From contig NZ_UHIY01000001.1 in the NCBI RefSeq assembly GCF_900460525.1, positions 310,001 through 374,000 of the forward strand: a stretch of 64,000 nt of DNA, written 5' to 3'. A program made the position numbers and the translations under genes. Shown here one piece after another: positions 1 through 10,114 of the stretch. The stretch comes from Yersinia kristensenii (GTDB lineage: Bacteria > Pseudomonadota > Gammaproteobacteria > Enterobacterales > Enterobacteriaceae). The notes below the pieces were generated by a model that did not search any database, had not been told where the DNA came from, and worked only from the letters and a program-made list of their open reading frames with translations. Position 1 is the stretch's first letter, and the number at the start of each line of letters is the position of its first letter.

Positions 1-1628
1 CAGCGCGCCAGCACTTCTGCAATCTCTGCTTCAGTGACCCGGTTACGCAGCAACTTCATCGTTTTCCCTTCAAGCGCCGTTGCCGCCGCCAGCTGTTTTT
101 CCAGCTCAGGAATTTTACCGTACTGAAGTTCTGACATCTGAGCCAAGTCACCCACACGGCGAGCCTGCTCTAAGGTAATTTTGGCTTGTTCCAGTTCAGT
201 TTTAATATTCTGAGTACCGGTGAGGGCCGCTTTTTCCGCTTTCCACTCTTCCTCCAGCTCAGAATATTCACGTTCTTTCTGCTCTAACTCAGTGTTGAGC
301 ATTTCGAGACGTTTTTTACTGGCGTCATCAGACTCTTTCTTCAGCGCCTGCTGTTCCAGTTTCAATTGGATAATCCGGCGTTCCAGCCGATCCAATGATT
401 CTGGTTTTGAATCCATCTGCATACGGATGCTGGAACCGGCCTCGTCAATAAGGTCGATAGCTTTATCCGGTAGCTGACGATCCGAAATATAGCGGTGCGA
501 CAGCGTTGCCGCAGCCACAATTGCCGGGTCAGTTATCTGCACATGATGATGCAGTTCATAACGCTCTTTCAGCCCACGCAAAATGGCGATAGTGTCTTCA
601 ACAGTCGGCTCCGCCACATACACTTTTTGGAAACGCCGCTCTAGTGCCGCATCCTTCTCTATATATTGACGGTACTCATCGAGTGTTGTTGCACCCACGC
701 AATGTAATTCACCGCGTGCTAATGCAGGTTTTAGCATGTTGCCGGCATCCATCGCCCCGTCGCCTTTACCTGCGCCGACCATGGTATGCAATTCATCAAT
801 GAACAAGATCACACTACCTTCTTGTTTTGATAAATCATTCAACACGCCTTTCAAGCGCTCTTCAAACTCACCGCGATACTTCGCACCCGCAATCAGTGCA
901 CCCATATCTAATGAAAGTACACGTTTATGTTTCAGGCCTTCCGGCACTTCGCCGTTGACGATTCGTTGTGCCAGACCTTCAACAATGGCTGTTTTACCGA
1001 CACCAGGCTCGCCAATTAACACCGGATTATTTTTGGTCCGGCGTTGTAATACCTGAATAGTGCGGCGAATTTCTTCGTCACGGCCAATAACCGGGTCGAG
1101 CTTGCCTTGCTCCGCACGCTCAGTCAGGTCGATAGTGAATTTTTTCAATGCCTGGCGCTGGTCTTCAGCACCTTGGTCATCAACTTTGTCACCACCACGC
1201 ATATCTTCAATTGCCTTATTTATTTTATCTTTTGTTGCACCAGCAGCTTTTAACATGTCAGTTAAGGTGCCGCGGTCTTCAAGTACCGCCAGCACAAACA
1301 GTTCTGACGAGATAAATTTATCTGCACGTTTTTGCGCTAATTTGTCACAGAGATTCAATACACGAACCAGCTCGTTTGATGGTTGAACATCACCGCCAGT
1401 CCCTTCAACTTGTGGAAGACGACCTAATGCTTGATCAATGTCGCTGCGCAAATTAGCGACATTAATCCCCGCTGAGGTCAACAATGGGCGAACCGTCCCC
1501 CCATCCTGATTGAGCAATGCGCTCATCAAATGTAACGGTTCAATAAATTGGTTGTCGCGCCCAAGCGCTAAAGATTGGGCATCGGCGAGGGCTAGCTGGA
1601 ATTTGCTAGTAAGACGATCCAGACGCAT
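1..1628 (-). CDS. clpB: Disaggregase ClpB, N-terminal 542 residues (truncated by window edge)
   Basis: ATP-dependent Hsp104/ClpB chaperone that, with DnaK, pulls polypeptides out of heat-induced aggregates in the cytoplasm. Visible in order: N-terminal substrate domain (about residues 1-145), first AAA+ module with Walker A GEPGVGKT (near 206) and Walker [10 protein letters not shown], and the long charged coiled-coil middle domain (about 410-525). The second ATPase module lies beyond position 1. The ATG at 1628 follows a GGAGG site and matches the family N-terminus [12 protein letters not shown] sigma-32-type promoter sits just upstream. pgeF is the next gene upstream on the same strand. Identification is certain; the truncation is only a window effect. 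Confidence 0.98.
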   Translation of the reverse strand, partial: MRLDRLTSKFQLALADAQSLALGRDNQFIEPLHLMSALLNQDGGTVRPLLTSAGINVANLRSDIDQALGRLPQVEGTGGDVQPSNELVRVLNLCDKLAQKRADKFISSELFVLAVLEDRGTLTDMLKAAGATKDKINKAIEDMRGGDKVDDQGAEDQRQALKKFTIDLTERAEQGKLDPVIGRDEEIRRTIQVLQRRTKNNPVLIGEPGVGKTAIVEGLAQRIVNGEVPEGLKHKRVLSLDMGALIAGAKYRGEFEERLKGVLNDLSKQEGSVILFIDELHTMVGAGKGDGAMDAGNMLKPALARGELHCVGATTLDEYRQYIEKDAALERRFQKVYVAEPTVEDTIAILRGLKERYELHHHVQITDPAIVAAATLSHRYISDRQLPDKAIDLIDEAGSSIRMQMDSKPESLDRLERRIIQLKLEQQALKKESDDASKKRLEMLNTELEQKEREYSELEEEWKAEKAALTGTQNIKTELEQAKITLEQARRVGDLAQMSELQYGKIPELEKQLAAATALEGKTMKLLRNRVTEAEIAEVLAR

Positions 1629-1668
1629 AACACCTCCAATATTGGTCAAAATTGCTACTGGAGATTAG

Positions 1669-1693
1669 ATGAGGTCATCCCTCAAATTTTCAA
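1669..1693 (-). promoter_or_regulatory. Heat-shock (sigma-32) promoter of clpB
   Basis: On the minus strand a -35 element TTGAAA (1688-1693, preceded by C) is separated by 13 bp from the -10 element CCTCAT (1669-1674). This fits the sigma-32 consensus (CTTGAA, 13-15 bp, CCCCAT) and lies about 40 bp upstream of the clpB start, as in E. coli. Confidence 0.75.
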
Positions 1694-1758
1694 GGTTATT
1701 TCGACACTATATTTAAAGTAAAACGTTATGCGTCAGCGGATCGTCCTAATTCAATAGG

Positions 1759-2490
1759 TTATATCAGCCAGATTAAACTTGCCATACGTCCGGTAATTCC
1801 ATCGCGCCGATAAGAGAAAAAATGTTGTTTTTCAGTCACGGTACAGTGATCACCACCATAAATGGCGTGAATACCTGCGGCTTGCAACCGCAATTTGGCT
1901 AATAAATAGATGTCGGCGAGATATTTAGAGCCGGAAGGTGTGAATGCAGCAGCGGATTGTGCGTCGACCTGGAGAAAGGCCTGTTTTACTTCTTCGCCCA
2001 CTTCGAACTGCTGCGGGCCAATAGCCGGGCCTAACCAGGCAATAATAGAGGAAGGATTGGCATTGAACTGAGTGAGCGTTTGTTCCAGAACACCGGCACA
2101 AAGGCCACGCCACCCCGCATGGGCAGCAGCCACTTCATCACCCGCCAATGAGCAAAATAGTACCGGCAAGCAATCTGCGGTCATTACCGCACAAACTTGC
2201 CCAGCAATACGGCTGTAGACCGCATCAGCCTGAACATCAGAAATAGCCTTACCATCCAGATGCAGGACACGAGTGCCGTGTACCTGTTCTAACCAGACCG
2301 GCATTTGTGGTAAACCCGCTTGTTCCACTAAACATTGGCGGTTTGCAGTCACACTCGCGGCAACATCCCCAACATGGGTGCCAAGATTTAATGAATCATA
2401 AGGGAATTCGCTGATACCACCATGACGAGTCGTGCTACATGCTTTAACGCCAGCAGGCACTGGCCAATCGGGAAGTATCAGCTTGTTCAT
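1759..2490 (-). CDS. pgeF: Multicopper polyphenol oxidoreductase-family protein PgeF (YfiH)
   Basis: 243-residue protein of the YfiH/LACC1 family; in E. coli PgeF removes the wrong amino acid (L-Ser) from UDP-MurNAc during peptidoglycan synthesis. Family motifs visible: WLEQVHGT, VMTADCLPVLF, AAHAGWRGL with the conserved Cys/His metal ligands, and the C-terminal FFSYRRDGITGRMASLIWLI-like end. Two further in-frame ATGs exist at 2493 and 2496, but the ATG at 2490 matches the family start (M-S/N-K-L) and overlaps the rluD stop by one base (TAATG), indicating translational coupling. It is cotranscribed with rluD and upstream of clpB. Confidence 0.95.
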   Translation of the reverse strand: MNKLILPDWPVPAGVKACSTTRHGGISEFPYDSLNLGTHVGDVAASVTANRQCLVEQAGLPQMPVWLEQVHGTRVLHLDGKAISDVQADAVYSRIAGQVCAVMTADCLPVLFCSLAGDEVAAAHAGWRGLCAGVLEQTLTQFNANPSSIIAWLGPAIGPQQFEVGEEVKQAFLQVDAQSAAAFTPSGSKYLADIYLLAKLRLQAAGIHAIYGGDHCTVTEKQHFFSYRRDGITGRMASLIWLI

Positions 2491-3467
2491 TACCAATCCA
2501 TCTGATCTTTGAATTCTTCGGTATCCGCTTTCAGCGCATTAATCAGCTCAACCATATCTTCTGGTAATGCCGCATGCCATTCCATTTGAATGCCACTGAT
2601 AGGGTGATACAAACGCAGCATAGTTGCATGCAGCGCCTGGCGGTCAAAACCACGCAGAATAGCGATAAAGGAGTCTGATGCGCCGCGTGGTGGGCGCGGG
2701 CGACCACCATAAAGCTGATCCCCTACCAACGGATGGTTGATATGGGACATATGCACACGGATCTGGTGCGTACGGCCCGTTTCTAAACGCAGACGCAGGC
2801 GAGTATGAGCACGGAAGTGCTCCATAATCCGGTAGTGCGTTGTCGCCGGTTTGCCCATCGGGTGTACCGCCATATGTGTCCGCTTGGTAGAGTGACGAGA
2901 AATAGGCTCATCAACTCTGCCACCAGCCGTCATATTGCCGATGGCCACCGCTTCGTATTCACGGGTAATTTCGCGTGCTTGCAGTGCTTCAACCAATCGA
3001 GTCTGAGCCGGAACAGTTTTCGCCACTACCATCAAGCCGGTGGTATCTTTATCCAGACGATGTACGATACCCGCCCGTGGGACATCCATGATTTCTGGAT
3101 AATAATAGAGTAATGCATTCAAAACTGTACCATCCGGGTTACCAGCACCAGGATGCACGACTAAACCACGGGGTTTATTAATAACCAGAATATCGTTATC
3201 TTCATAGACGATATCCAGTGGGATTTCTTGAGGCGCCCAGCGGGCATCTTCCTCAATTTGCGCGTCAATTGCGACGAGCTCGCCACCCAACACTTTTTCT
3301 TTAGGTTTGTTAATTGTTTTACCGTCGACGGTGACCCTATCTTCTAAGATCCATTCTTTTATGCGAGATCTTGAATAATCAGGGAACAATTCGGCCAAAG
3401 CCTGATCTAACCGTTGACCGAGTTGTGATTCGGCCACCGTTGCGCTGAGTTGTACTTGTTGTGCCAT
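2490..3467 (-). CDS. rluD: 23S rRNA pseudouridine(1911/1915/1917) synthase RluD
   Basis: 325-residue RluA-family pseudouridine synthase that modifies helix 69 of 23S rRNA at U1911, U1915 and U1917. An N-terminal S4 RNA-binding domain (about residues 18-75, SRSRIKEWILEDRVTVDG) is followed by the catalytic domain with the motif HRLDKDTTGL carrying the catalytic Asp, and GRTHQIRVHM near the C-terminal third. Length matches E. coli (326). It is divergent from bamD, as in E. coli, and coupled to pgeF downstream. Confidence 0.97.
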   Translation of the reverse strand: MAQQVQLSATVAESQLGQRLDQALAELFPDYSRSRIKEWILEDRVTVDGKTINKPKEKVLGGELVAIDAQIEEDARWAPQEIPLDIVYEDNDILVINKPRGLVVHPGAGNPDGTVLNALLYYYPEIMDVPRAGIVHRLDKDTTGLMVVAKTVPAQTRLVEALQAREITREYEAVAIGNMTAGGRVDEPISRHSTKRTHMAVHPMGKPATTHYRIMEHFRAHTRLRLRLETGRTHQIRVHMSHINHPLVGDQLYGGRPRPPRGASDSFIAILRGFDRQALHATMLRLYHPISGIQMEWHAALPEDMVELINALKADTEEFKDQMDW

Positions 3468-3602
3468 ATGCAGCTTCTTGTTCGTTAACGTTGGGTTTTG
3501 ACGGCGATGCCGTTTAATATAATGTGCTATTGTATCTAGATCTTTGTCGGGAGCTTAACGGACAGTCTCCCGGAATAACACTTCGAGGATAATCAAAACG
3601 TC

Positions 3603-4334
3603 ATGACGCGTATGAAATATCTGGTGGCTGCCGCCACGTTGAGCCTGGTGCTGACCGGTTGCTCCAGTAACAAGGACGTGGTTCCCGATAACCCGCCTTC
3701 TGAGCTCTATGCTACCGCTCAGCAAAAACTGCAGGACGGTAACTTTAAGGGAGCGATTACGCAACTAGAAGCGTTAGATAACCGCTATCCTTTCGGGCCT
3801 TACTCCCAACAAGTTCAGCTTGATTTGATTTATGCGTATTATAAATCTGCTGATCTGCCGTTGGCGCAAGCCTCAATTGATCGCTTTATGCGCCTCAATC
3901 CAACACATCCTAACATCGATTACGTGTTATATATGCGTGGTTTGACCGACATGGCTCTGGATGACAGTGCATTGCAAGGTTTCTTCGGGATTGACCGTTC
4001 AGACCGCGATCCGCAACATGCTAAAGCCGCATTCCGCGATTTTAATCAGTTGATTCAAAGCTATCCGAACAGCCAATACGCAACTGACGCGCAAAAACGC
4101 CTAACCTTCCTGAAGAATCGTCTGGCCAAGCATGAACTGGCCGTGGCGCAATATTACACTAAACGAGGCGCTTACGTCGCGGTAGTTAACCGTGTCGAAC
4201 AAATGCTAAGAGATTATCCTGATACTCAAGCCACTCGCGATGCGCTGCCGTTGATGGAAAATGCTTACAAACAATTGCAACTCAATGCCGAGGCAGACAA
4301 AGTTGCCAAGATAATTGCGGCGAACCCAGCTTAA
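3603..4334 (+). CDS. bamD: Outer membrane assembly lipoprotein BamD
   Basis: Essential lipoprotein of the BAM complex that inserts beta-barrel proteins in the outer membrane. Signal sequence [20 protein letters not shown] ends in a lipobox LTGC with the acylated Cys at residue 20; the mature part is five TPR-like helical repeats ([33 protein letters not shown] and so on). 243 residues against 245 in E. coli, near-identical over most of the length. An internal ATG at 3612 would still give a signal peptide, but the start at 3603 (MTRMKYL) matches the family. It is followed by its own terminator. Confidence 0.98.
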   Translation: MTRMKYLVAAATLSLVLTGCSSNKDVVPDNPPSELYATAQQKLQDGNFKGAITQLEALDNRYPFGPYSQQVQLDLIYAYYKSADLPLAQASIDRFMRLNPTHPNIDYVLYMRGLTDMALDDSALQGFFGIDRSDRDPQHAKAAFRDFNQLIQSYPNSQYATDAQKRLTFLKNRLAKHELAVAQYYTKRGAYVAVVNRVEQMLRDYPDTQATRDALPLMENAYKQLQLNAEADKVAKIIAANPA

Positions 4335-4376
4335 TACCGTTTGTAACGAAAAATAAGTCTGGAACGATAAAATAAC

Positions 4377-4402
4377 AAACGGCAGCTCAGGCTGCCGTTT
4401 TT
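4377..4402 (+). terminator. Rho-independent terminator of bamD
   Basis: Perfect stem AAACGGCAGC / GCTGCCGTTT with loop TCAG, followed by a T run, 43 bp after the bamD stop. Confidence 0.9.
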
Positions 4403-4700
4403 AATTCTGTCTTTATTGCCACAAACTGAGGCGATTCATGTTGTTAGACTATCGCGCTGGGAGCCTGTCTAAACCGCAAAAATGATGCATCTGATATCTA
4501 TATCCAGACGATATAACTTATCGATAATGCGGCATTCTAATCAATGATTCAAGCTCTCAGCACCTATTCCTGACGTTAAATCACAGTTCCCATGACCTTT
4601 GCAAAAAGTGACAAAAATAAGTGATCTCGATCATACATTTTGTGAAAAAGAGAGGTATGCTGAAGTTATCCAAGACGGAGCAGACAGAGAGGTAAGTCAT
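4403..4700. other. Intergenic region bamD-raiA, raiA promoter region
   Basis: About 300 bp with no convincing gene. The raiA frame is open further upstream to 4599, but no ribosome site supports that extension. The region holds a CRP-like site at 4620-4635 and presumably the raiA promoter; I could not assign a -35/-10 pair with confidence. Confidence 0.5.
4620..4635. promoter_or_regulatory. Possible CRP-type site upstream of raiA
   Basis: AGTGA-N6-TCATA resembles the CRP palindrome TGTGA-N6-TCACA with three mismatches, about 70 bp upstream of raiA. Stationary-phase and cAMP control of raiA is known in E. coli; the site itself is only a pattern match. Confidence 0.35.
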
Positions 4701-5069
4701 ATGACAGTCAACATTACCAGTAAGCAAATGGATATCACCCCAGCAATTCGCAAGCATGTTGAAGACCGTCTCACCAAACTGGATAAATGGCAGGCCCAGC
4801 TGATAAACCCACATATTGTACTGTCAAAAGATCCGCAAGGATTCGTTGCTGATGCAACTATCAGTACCCCGATGGGGCCCTTGGTTGCCAGTGCCAAACA
4901 TGATGATATGTATGCTGCAATTAATGAACTCATCACCAAACTAGAACGCCAATTAAATAAAGTTCAACACAAAGGTGAAGCTCGTCGCGCAGCAAGCAGT
5001 GTTAAAGAGGCGAATCTGGAGTCAGCAGATTCAGCAGATGCCGAAGAAGAGTCCGAGCAGGAGCAATAG
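4701..5069 (+). CDS. raiA: Ribosome-associated inhibitor RaiA (protein Y, YfiA)
   Basis: 122-residue HPF/RaiA-family protein that binds the 30S A/P-site region in stationary phase or cold and blocks translation, counteracting 100S dimer formation. The conserved fold runs from [10 protein letters not shown] to [17 protein letters not shown]. The C-terminal tail is about nine residues longer than in E. coli (113) and very acidic ([11 protein letters not shown]). The start at 4701 follows an AGAGAGG ribosome site 7 bases upstream and matches the family; the open frame continues upstream to 4599 but that extension has no family support. A terminator follows. Confidence 0.95.
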   Translation: MTVNITSKQMDITPAIRKHVEDRLTKLDKWQAQLINPHIVLSKDPQGFVADATISTPMGPLVASAKHDDMYAAINELITKLERQLNKVQHKGEARRAASSVKEANLESADSADAEEESEQEQ

Positions 5070-5097
5070 CCGGGACAATCCATCTCATTTCGGATCT

Positions 5098-5122
5098 AAC
5101 GCGCTTTCGGGCGCGTTTTTTA
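5098..5122 (+). terminator. Terminator of raiA
   Basis: Stem AACGCGC / GCGCGTT with loop TTTCGG and a T6 tail, 28 bp after the raiA stop. Confidence 0.88.
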
Positions 5123-5208
5123 TTGACAGCAATTCAGACTGGCGGTTATGTTTGTTTTGGCTATAACATGTTATTTCCGTCAGCATCAACAACAGGTAAC
5201 CAGCAACG

Positions 5209-5256
5209 ATGATCAATAAAGTGTTTTTCTTCGCATTCTTTTTTACCTTCCCCTGA
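5209..5256 (+). CDS. pheL: phe operon leader peptide PheL (15 aa)
   Basis: A 15-residue [18 protein letters not shown] with seven Phe codons, too short for routine gene calling. It matches the E. coli PheL pattern ([10 protein letters not shown]). Ribosome stalling at Phe codons when charged tRNA-Phe is scarce favours the antiterminator and allows pheA transcription. It lies about 115 bp before pheA, with the attenuator in between. Confidence 0.93.
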   Translation: MINKVFFFAFFFTFP

Positions 5257-5303
5257 TTGGGAGGCGTTTCGTCGTGTGATAAATAATGCGAAGACGAACA
5301 ACA

Positions 5304-5331
5304 AAGCCTCCCAAATCGGGGGGCTTTTTTT
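5304..5331 (+). terminator. pheA attenuator terminator
   Basis: Stem AGCCTCCC / GGGGGGCT followed by a run of T. The 5' arm GCCTCCC (5306-5312) is also complementary to GGGAGGC (5259-5265), just after the pheL stop codon, giving the competing antiterminator. This is the classic amino-acid attenuation layout. Confidence 0.92.
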
Positions 5332-5371
5332 ATGCGAAAAACATTCAGAAAAAATAATAAGGCAAATCCCT

Positions 5372-6529
5372 ATGACCGATAACCCATTACTGGTGCTACG
5401 TGAGCGCATCAGCGCACTAGACTTAAAACTGCTGGCGTTGCTGGCAGAGCGGCGTGAATTAGCGGTGGATGTGGCTAAAGCCAAACAACGCCATCATCGC
5501 CCGATTCGCGATAAAGAACGTGAGCGTGATTTGCTGGATGCACTTATCACCGCCGCCAAACCTTATGACCTGGATGGATTTTATATCACCCGCTTGTTCC
5601 AACTGATTATTGAAGATTCAGTATTGACTCAGCAGGCACTGTTACAACATCAGCTTAATCAGACCGCCCAGCACTCTGCCCGTATCGCTTTCCTCGGCCC
5701 GAAAGGTTCTTACTCACATTTAGCCGCACGGCAATATGCTGCTCGCCACTTTGAACAATTGATTGAATGTGGTTGCCAAAAATTCCAGGATATCTTTACT
5801 CAGGTAGAAACCGGCCAGGCGGATTACGCGGTATTACCCATAGAGAACACCAGCTCAGGTTCCATCAATGACGTCTATGACTTGCTGCAACACACCAGTT
5901 TGTCGATTGTCGGGGAAATAACCAATCCTATTGACCACTGCGTACTGATCGCCAGCGAAACTGACCTGAGCCAAATCAAAAACGTCTACAGCCATCCACA
6001 ACCTTTCCAGCAATGCAGCCAGTTCATTAACCGTTTCCCACATTGGAAAATCGAGTATTGCGAAAGCACAGCGGCTGCAATGGAGAAAGTGGCGCAGTTA
6101 AACTCACCGCATGCGGCGGCACTAGGGAGTGAAGCGGGTGGCGCGCTTTATAATTTACAGGTGTTGGAACACAATCTGGCGAATCAGCAGCAGAACATCA
6201 CTCGCTTTATTATTCTTGCCCGTAAAGCTATTGATGTTTCTGACCAGATCCCGGCAAAAACCACCTTAATTATGGCGACAGGTCAACAATCTGGGGCATT
6301 GGTGGAAGCGCTACTGGTGCTGAGAGATCACGGGATCATCATGACGAAGCTTGAATCACGACCAATAAATGGCAATCCGTGGGAAGAAATGTTTTATATC
6401 GATGTGCAGGCCAACTTGCGTTCTGAATCTATGCAAAAAGCGCTGGCGGATCTGACCCCCATTACCCGGTCATTAAAAGTATTGGGCTGTTATCCGAGTG
6501 AAAACGTGGTTCCGGTCAATCCCAGTTAA
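5372..6529 (+). CDS. pheA: Bifunctional chorismate mutase / prephenate dehydratase PheA
   Basis: P-protein of phenylalanine synthesis: chorismate to prephenate to phenylpyruvate. 385 residues (E. coli 386): AroQ chorismate mutase (about 1-90, [20 protein letters not shown]), prephenate dehydratase (about 100-285, [15 protein letters not shown] and [15 protein letters not shown]), and a C-terminal ACT domain with the GALVE and ESRP motifs for Phe feedback inhibition. The ATG at 5372 follows an AAGG site; the frame is open further upstream through the attenuator but that part is leader. Regulated by pheL attenuation and divided from tyrA by a shared terminator. Confidence 0.98.
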   Translation: MTDNPLLVLRERISALDLKLLALLAERRELAVDVAKAKQRHHRPIRDKERERDLLDALITAAKPYDLDGFYITRLFQLIIEDSVLTQQALLQHQLNQTAQHSARIAFLGPKGSYSHLAARQYAARHFEQLIECGCQKFQDIFTQVETGQADYAVLPIENTSSGSINDVYDLLQHTSLSIVGEITNPIDHCVLIASETDLSQIKNVYSHPQPFQQCSQFINRFPHWKIEYCESTAAAMEKVAQLNSPHAAALGSEAGGALYNLQVLEHNLANQQQNITRFIILARKAIDVSDQIPAKTTLIMATGQQSGALVEALLVLRDHGIIMTKLESRPINGNPWEEMFYIDVQANLRSESMQKALADLTPITRSLKVLGCYPSENVVPVNPS

Positions 6530-6557
6530 CCCTCTTTCTCTATAATCTTAATAGCAA

Positions 6558-6587
6558 AAAGTCACCCCGACACTGTCGGGATGACTT
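6558..6587. terminator. Bidirectional terminator between pheA and tyrA
   Basis: Long stem AAAGTCA-CCCGAC / GTCGGG-TGACTTT with a single mismatch, between the convergent ends of pheA (+) and tyrA (-). Confidence 0.85.
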
Positions 6588-6616
6588 TGATAAAACGGAT
6601 AAATTACAAATAACTG

Positions 6617-7738
6617 TTATTGGCGGCTGTCATTCGCCTGACGCAATAATGAACGGCTCTCCACCAAGAAGCGCTCTGCATAATCACCAAACCAATGCTC
6701 AACTTTCTGAAAACTTTTCACAAAGGCTTGTTTATCACTTTGTTCTAACAAGGTGATCGCCTCACCAAAACGTTTGTAATAGCGTTTAATCAGCGCCAAA
6801 TTATCTTCTGATGACATAATAATGTCGGCGTAAAGCTGCGGATCTTGCGCGAACAGCCGCCCCACCATTGCCAGTTCCAAACGATAAATCGGTGAAGACA
6901 GCGCCAATAGTTGTTCAAGCTGCACATTTTCCTCTGCTAAATGTAACCCATAGGCAAAGGTTGCAAAATGGCGCAATGCTTGAATGAACGCCATATTCTG
7001 ATCATGTTCAACCGCACTGATGCGATGTAATCTTGCCCCCCATACCTGTAGCTGCTCAAGTAGCCACTGATAAGCTTGTGGGGAACGACCATCGCAATAC
7101 ACCACAACTTGTTTCGCCAAACTGCCAACATCTGGCCCAAACATCGGATGTAAGCCGACAACTGGCCCTTCATGGGCGGCGAGCATAGCTTGCAACGGCT
7201 TATTTTTGACGGAAGCGAGATCTAACAAAATGCAATCTGGCGGTAATTTCGGCAAGCGGGCTATCACTTCTTCAGTGATATGGATGGGTACACTGACAAT
7301 TACCATCCCGGCATCCGCCAGAATAGATTCAGCCTGCGGCCAGTCCTCTTGTTCTAGCGTTTTTACCTGATAACCAGACAAAGTGAGCATTCGGCTGAAT
7401 AACCGCCCCATCTGCCCGTCACCGCCGATGATAACCACCGGGCGTAACTGAGGGCACAGTGTCTTAAACCCTTTGTCATTCTCGCTGGTATAAGACTCTC
7501 GCATAACCCGACGCAATACATCTTCAATCAAATCAGGCGGGACACCTAAAGCCTCGGCTTCCTGTCGGCGTGAGGCTAACATCGCAGCCTCACGATCCGG
7601 AACATAAATAGGTAAACCATAACGGCTTTTAACTTCACCTACTTCTGCCACCAAATGTAAGCGCTTCGCCAACAAGTCCAACAGTGCTTTATCAACTTCA
7701 TCAATTTGATCGCGCAAAGCGGTCAGTTCAGCCACCAT
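6617..7738 (-). CDS. tyrA: Bifunctional chorismate mutase / prephenate dehydrogenase TyrA
   Basis: T-protein of tyrosine synthesis: chorismate to prephenate to 4-hydroxyphenylpyruvate with NAD+. 373 residues as in E. coli. N-terminal AroQ chorismate mutase (about 1-90, [19 protein letters not shown]), then a Rossmann dehydrogenase starting with [17 protein letters not shown] near residue 103. The ATG at 7738 matches the family start [11 protein letters not shown]; the frame is open 29 codons further upstream inside aroF but without support. It starts two bases after the aroF stop, so the two form the aroF-tyrA operon. Confidence 0.98.
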   Translation of the reverse strand: MVAELTALRDQIDEVDKALLDLLAKRLHLVAEVGEVKSRYGLPIYVPDREAAMLASRRQEAEALGVPPDLIEDVLRRVMRESYTSENDKGFKTLCPQLRPVVIIGGDGQMGRLFSRMLTLSGYQVKTLEQEDWPQAESILADAGMVIVSVPIHITEEVIARLPKLPPDCILLDLASVKNKPLQAMLAAHEGPVVGLHPMFGPDVGSLAKQVVVYCDGRSPQAYQWLLEQLQVWGARLHRISAVEHDQNMAFIQALRHFATFAYGLHLAEENVQLEQLLALSSPIYRLELAMVGRLFAQDPQLYADIIMSSEDNLALIKRYYKRFGEAITLLEQSDKQAFVKSFQKVEHWFGDYAERFLVESRSLLRQANDSRQ

Positions 7739-7740
7739 AC

Positions 7741-8826
7741 TTACTTTTCCTCTGCAGTCCGTGCCGCCAGCGCTGAACGTAATTCCTGGTGCATGCCACG
7801 TAACAGGGTTTCGGTACTTTCCCAATCAATACAGGCATCTGTCACTGAAACACCGTAGCGCATATCGGCACGTGGTTGCTCAGATGATTGATTACCCTCA
7901 TGGATGTTACTTTCCAGCATCACACCAGTGATAGAACGATTGCCAGCCTTGATCTGTTCAACCACAGATTCAGCGACCGCAGTCTGACGACGGTAGTCTT
8001 TATTCGAATTACCATGGCTGCAATCTATCATTAAGGATGGAACGAGTCCCGCATCCTGCATCTGTTTTTCACACTGCGCGACATCTTGCGCACTGTAATT
8101 AGGGGTTTTACCGCCACGTAAAATCACATGACCGTGCGGATTCCCCTGAGTTTGCAATAAGCAAACCTGGCCCGACTGATTAATTCCCATGAAGCGGTGC
8201 GGCATAGCAGCAGCGCGCATGGCATTGATTGCCGTACCTAAACTACCATCAGTACCGTTTTTAAACCCAACCGGCATCGACAAACCGGAAGCCATTTCAC
8301 GGTGAGTTTGTGATTCAGTGGTACGTGCGCCAATAGCTGACCAGCTAAATAGGTCGCCTAAGTATTGCGGGCTATTCGGATCCAAAGCTTCGGTTGCCAG
8401 AGGCAAGCCCATGCCCACTAAATCCAGCAATAATTGACGAGCAATATGTAAACCTCTTTCCACATCGAAAGAGCCATCCATTGCTGGGTCATTAATCAAC
8501 CCTTTCCAACCGACAGTGGTTCTCGGCTTTTCAAAATAGACACGCATAACGATATATAAGCTATCACTCAATTCTGCAGAAAGAGTTTTCAAACGACGCG
8601 CATACTCCAGAGCAGCATCTACATCATGGATAGAACATGGGCCACACACGACTAATAGGCGTGAGTCACGACCCTGAATAATATCAGCAATGGTTTTGCG
8701 GGCAGCTTCAATCGCATACTGATCATTTTGGCTCAATGGAAACTGATTTTTCAGTTCTTCCGGCGTTATCAATACTTGTTCGGCACTGATATGGACATTA
8801 TTGAGCGCATCTTTTTGCATGATCAT
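7741..8826 (-). CDS. aroF: Tyrosine-sensitive DAHP synthase AroF
   Basis: 3-deoxy-D-arabino-heptulosonate-7-phosphate synthase, the first step of the shikimate pathway (PEP plus erythrose 4-phosphate). Class I signature visible: [45 protein letters not shown] and the C-terminal [12 protein letters not shown]. The MQKDALNN N-terminus and pairing with tyrA identify the Tyr-feedback isozyme. Two starts are possible: ATG 8826 (AGG eight bases upstream, chosen) or ATG 8820, which matches E. coli exactly. TyrR-box-like sequences lie upstream. Confidence 0.96.
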   Translation of the reverse strand: MIMQKDALNNVHISAEQVLITPEELKNQFPLSQNDQYAIEAARKTIADIIQGRDSRLLVVCGPCSIHDVDAALEYARRLKTLSAELSDSLYIVMRVYFEKPRTTVGWKGLINDPAMDGSFDVERGLHIARQLLLDLVGMGLPLATEALDPNSPQYLGDLFSWSAIGARTTESQTHREMASGLSMPVGFKNGTDGSLGTAINAMRAAAMPHRFMGINQSGQVCLLQTQGNPHGHVILRGGKTPNYSAQDVAQCEKQMQDAGLVPSLMIDCSHGNSNKDYRRQTAVAESVVEQIKAGNRSITGVMLESNIHEGNQSSEQPRADMRYGVSVTDACIDWESTETLLRGMHQELRSALAARTAEEK

Positions 8827-8900
8827 ATTCTTTACCTATCTCTGTTTAGCGGATGTCGTTGGGCGTGTTTGTCGTTTGAGAGCACCACAATACCATGGTG

Positions 8901-8952
8901 TGTAAAGTTTTCAATCCATATGTGTAAATAAATAATTACCACTAAATTTACA
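8901..8952. promoter_or_regulatory. TyrR-box-like sequences upstream of aroF
   Basis: TGTAAA occurs at 8901-8906 and 8923-8928, and TTTACA at 8947-8952. The element TGTAAA-N6-ATTACC (8923-8940) matches the TyrR consensus TGTAAA-N6-TTTACA at 10 of 12 positions. TyrR control of aroF-tyrA is known in E. coli; here it is inferred from the pattern. Confidence 0.5.
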
Positions 8953-9054
8953 GGTACTTTTAGGTCTGAGTTTTGCGGTGAGTCGCAGTTTCAACAGATG
9001 GCCCTAACCTCCCTCTGAGGTCATGATAAAATGCGGAAAATTTTTGGAGGCTGT

Positions 9055-9771
9055 ATGTTAAGAGTCATCATCGTCGACGATGAACAACCTGCGCGTGAAG
9101 ATTTACGCGAAAGATTAACTGAAGAACATGATATTGAGATCGTCGCCGAATGCAGCAACGCACTGGAAGCCATCCCCGCAATCCAGCGCCTACAACCCGA
9201 TGTGATATTTCTCGACATCCAAATGCCAAGAATTAATGGCCTGGAATTAGCCTCAATGCTGAATCCAGAAAATATGCCGCACATCGTGTTTGTCACGGCT
9301 TATGATGAATATGCTATCCGTGCTTTTGAAGAACATGCCTTTGACTATCTGCTAAAGCCTCTCGATCATCAACGGTTAGCGAAAACGCTAGTTCGCTTAA
9401 GAAGAGGTCTTGGTGTAAACAATAATTTACACAAAATAACAGAACCGATGTTGCGCCATATTCCCTGCTCTGGCCACAATCGCATTTTTTTACTGAAAAT
9501 TGAGGAAGTCGAATATCTCAGTTCTGAGCTCAGTGGGGTGCATGTTATAGGAACCGTACAATCTGGCTATACCCAGCTATCACTCAAAACGTTAGAAGAG
9601 AAAACCCCCTTTGTCCGCTGTCATCGACAATATATGGTCAATACCGAGCAGTTAGGCGAAATCCAACTGATGGATAACGGTTCTGCCGAAGTGATCACCC
9701 GCAGTGGTAAACATATCCCCGTGAGCCGCCGTTACTTAAAATCCCTAAAGGAGAAATTGGGAATTAATTAA
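9055..9771 (+). CDS. btsR: LytTR-family response regulator, BtsR (YehT) type
   Basis: 238-residue response regulator with an N-terminal receiver domain (VDDEQ acidic pocket, phospho-acceptor Asp in VIFLDIQMPRING, conserved Lys in YLLKPLD) and a C-terminal LytTR DNA-binding domain (RIFLLKIEEVEYLSSE to VSRRYLKSLKEKLG). It aligns with E. coli BtsR along the whole length; BtsS/BtsR senses extracellular pyruvate. The ATG at 9055 has an ideal GGAGG four bases upstream; the frame is open to 9031 without support. No histidine kinase (btsS) is adjacent: the neighbours are aroF (divergent) and dcuB. The partner kinase must be elsewhere. Confidence 0.85.
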   Translation: MLRVIIVDDEQPAREDLRERLTEEHDIEIVAECSNALEAIPAIQRLQPDVIFLDIQMPRINGLELASMLNPENMPHIVFVTAYDEYAIRAFEEHAFDYLLKPLDHQRLAKTLVRLRRGLGVNNNLHKITEPMLRHIPCSGHNRIFLLKIEEVEYLSSELSGVHVIGTVQSGYTQLSLKTLEEKTPFVRCHRQYMVNTEQLGEIQLMDNGSAEVITRSGKHIPVSRRYLKSLKEKLGIN

Positions 9772-10114
9772 AAGCTATTTCGGTCTGAAATATATTTATA
9801 TGTTGCATCATTGTACTATTAGTGAATTTTTAAAAAACAATGTTAATACATTATTTTCACAACCAGGTTTTATATTCTATTAATGCCATTTCATTCCACT
9901 TTAATTAATTAGAAAAGTCCGGGCTGATATAAAAATAGAGGCAGATCTCAGATTTAATTAGTTACATAACTGAACAATATAGCCTTGATATTCGCAAGGT
10001 TTTAATCAATGCCAATGTGCTCTGATAGATAAAAACGAGTATGAGCCATGTTCATTGCTTAAAAGCAGCCAATATACAACCGAATTTCATTCATGTTGGA
10101 AGCAAGGTAACGTT
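9772..10114. other. Intergenic region btsR-dcuB
   Basis: AT-rich 343 bp with no gene. It contains a 5-bp inverted repeat CCTTG-N7-CAAGG near 9981-9997. I do not see an FNR site with correct spacing although dcuB is FNR-activated in E. coli. The dcuB promoter is presumably here. Confidence 0.4.

Noticed and set aside
220..1386. Open frames on the plus strand opposite clpB
   Set aside because: Antisense shadows of the highly conserved clpB coding sequence; composition and position give no support.
9981..10005. FNR site for dcuB (TTGAT followed later by ATCAA)
   Set aside because: The two half-sites are 15 bases apart instead of four; not an FNR box.
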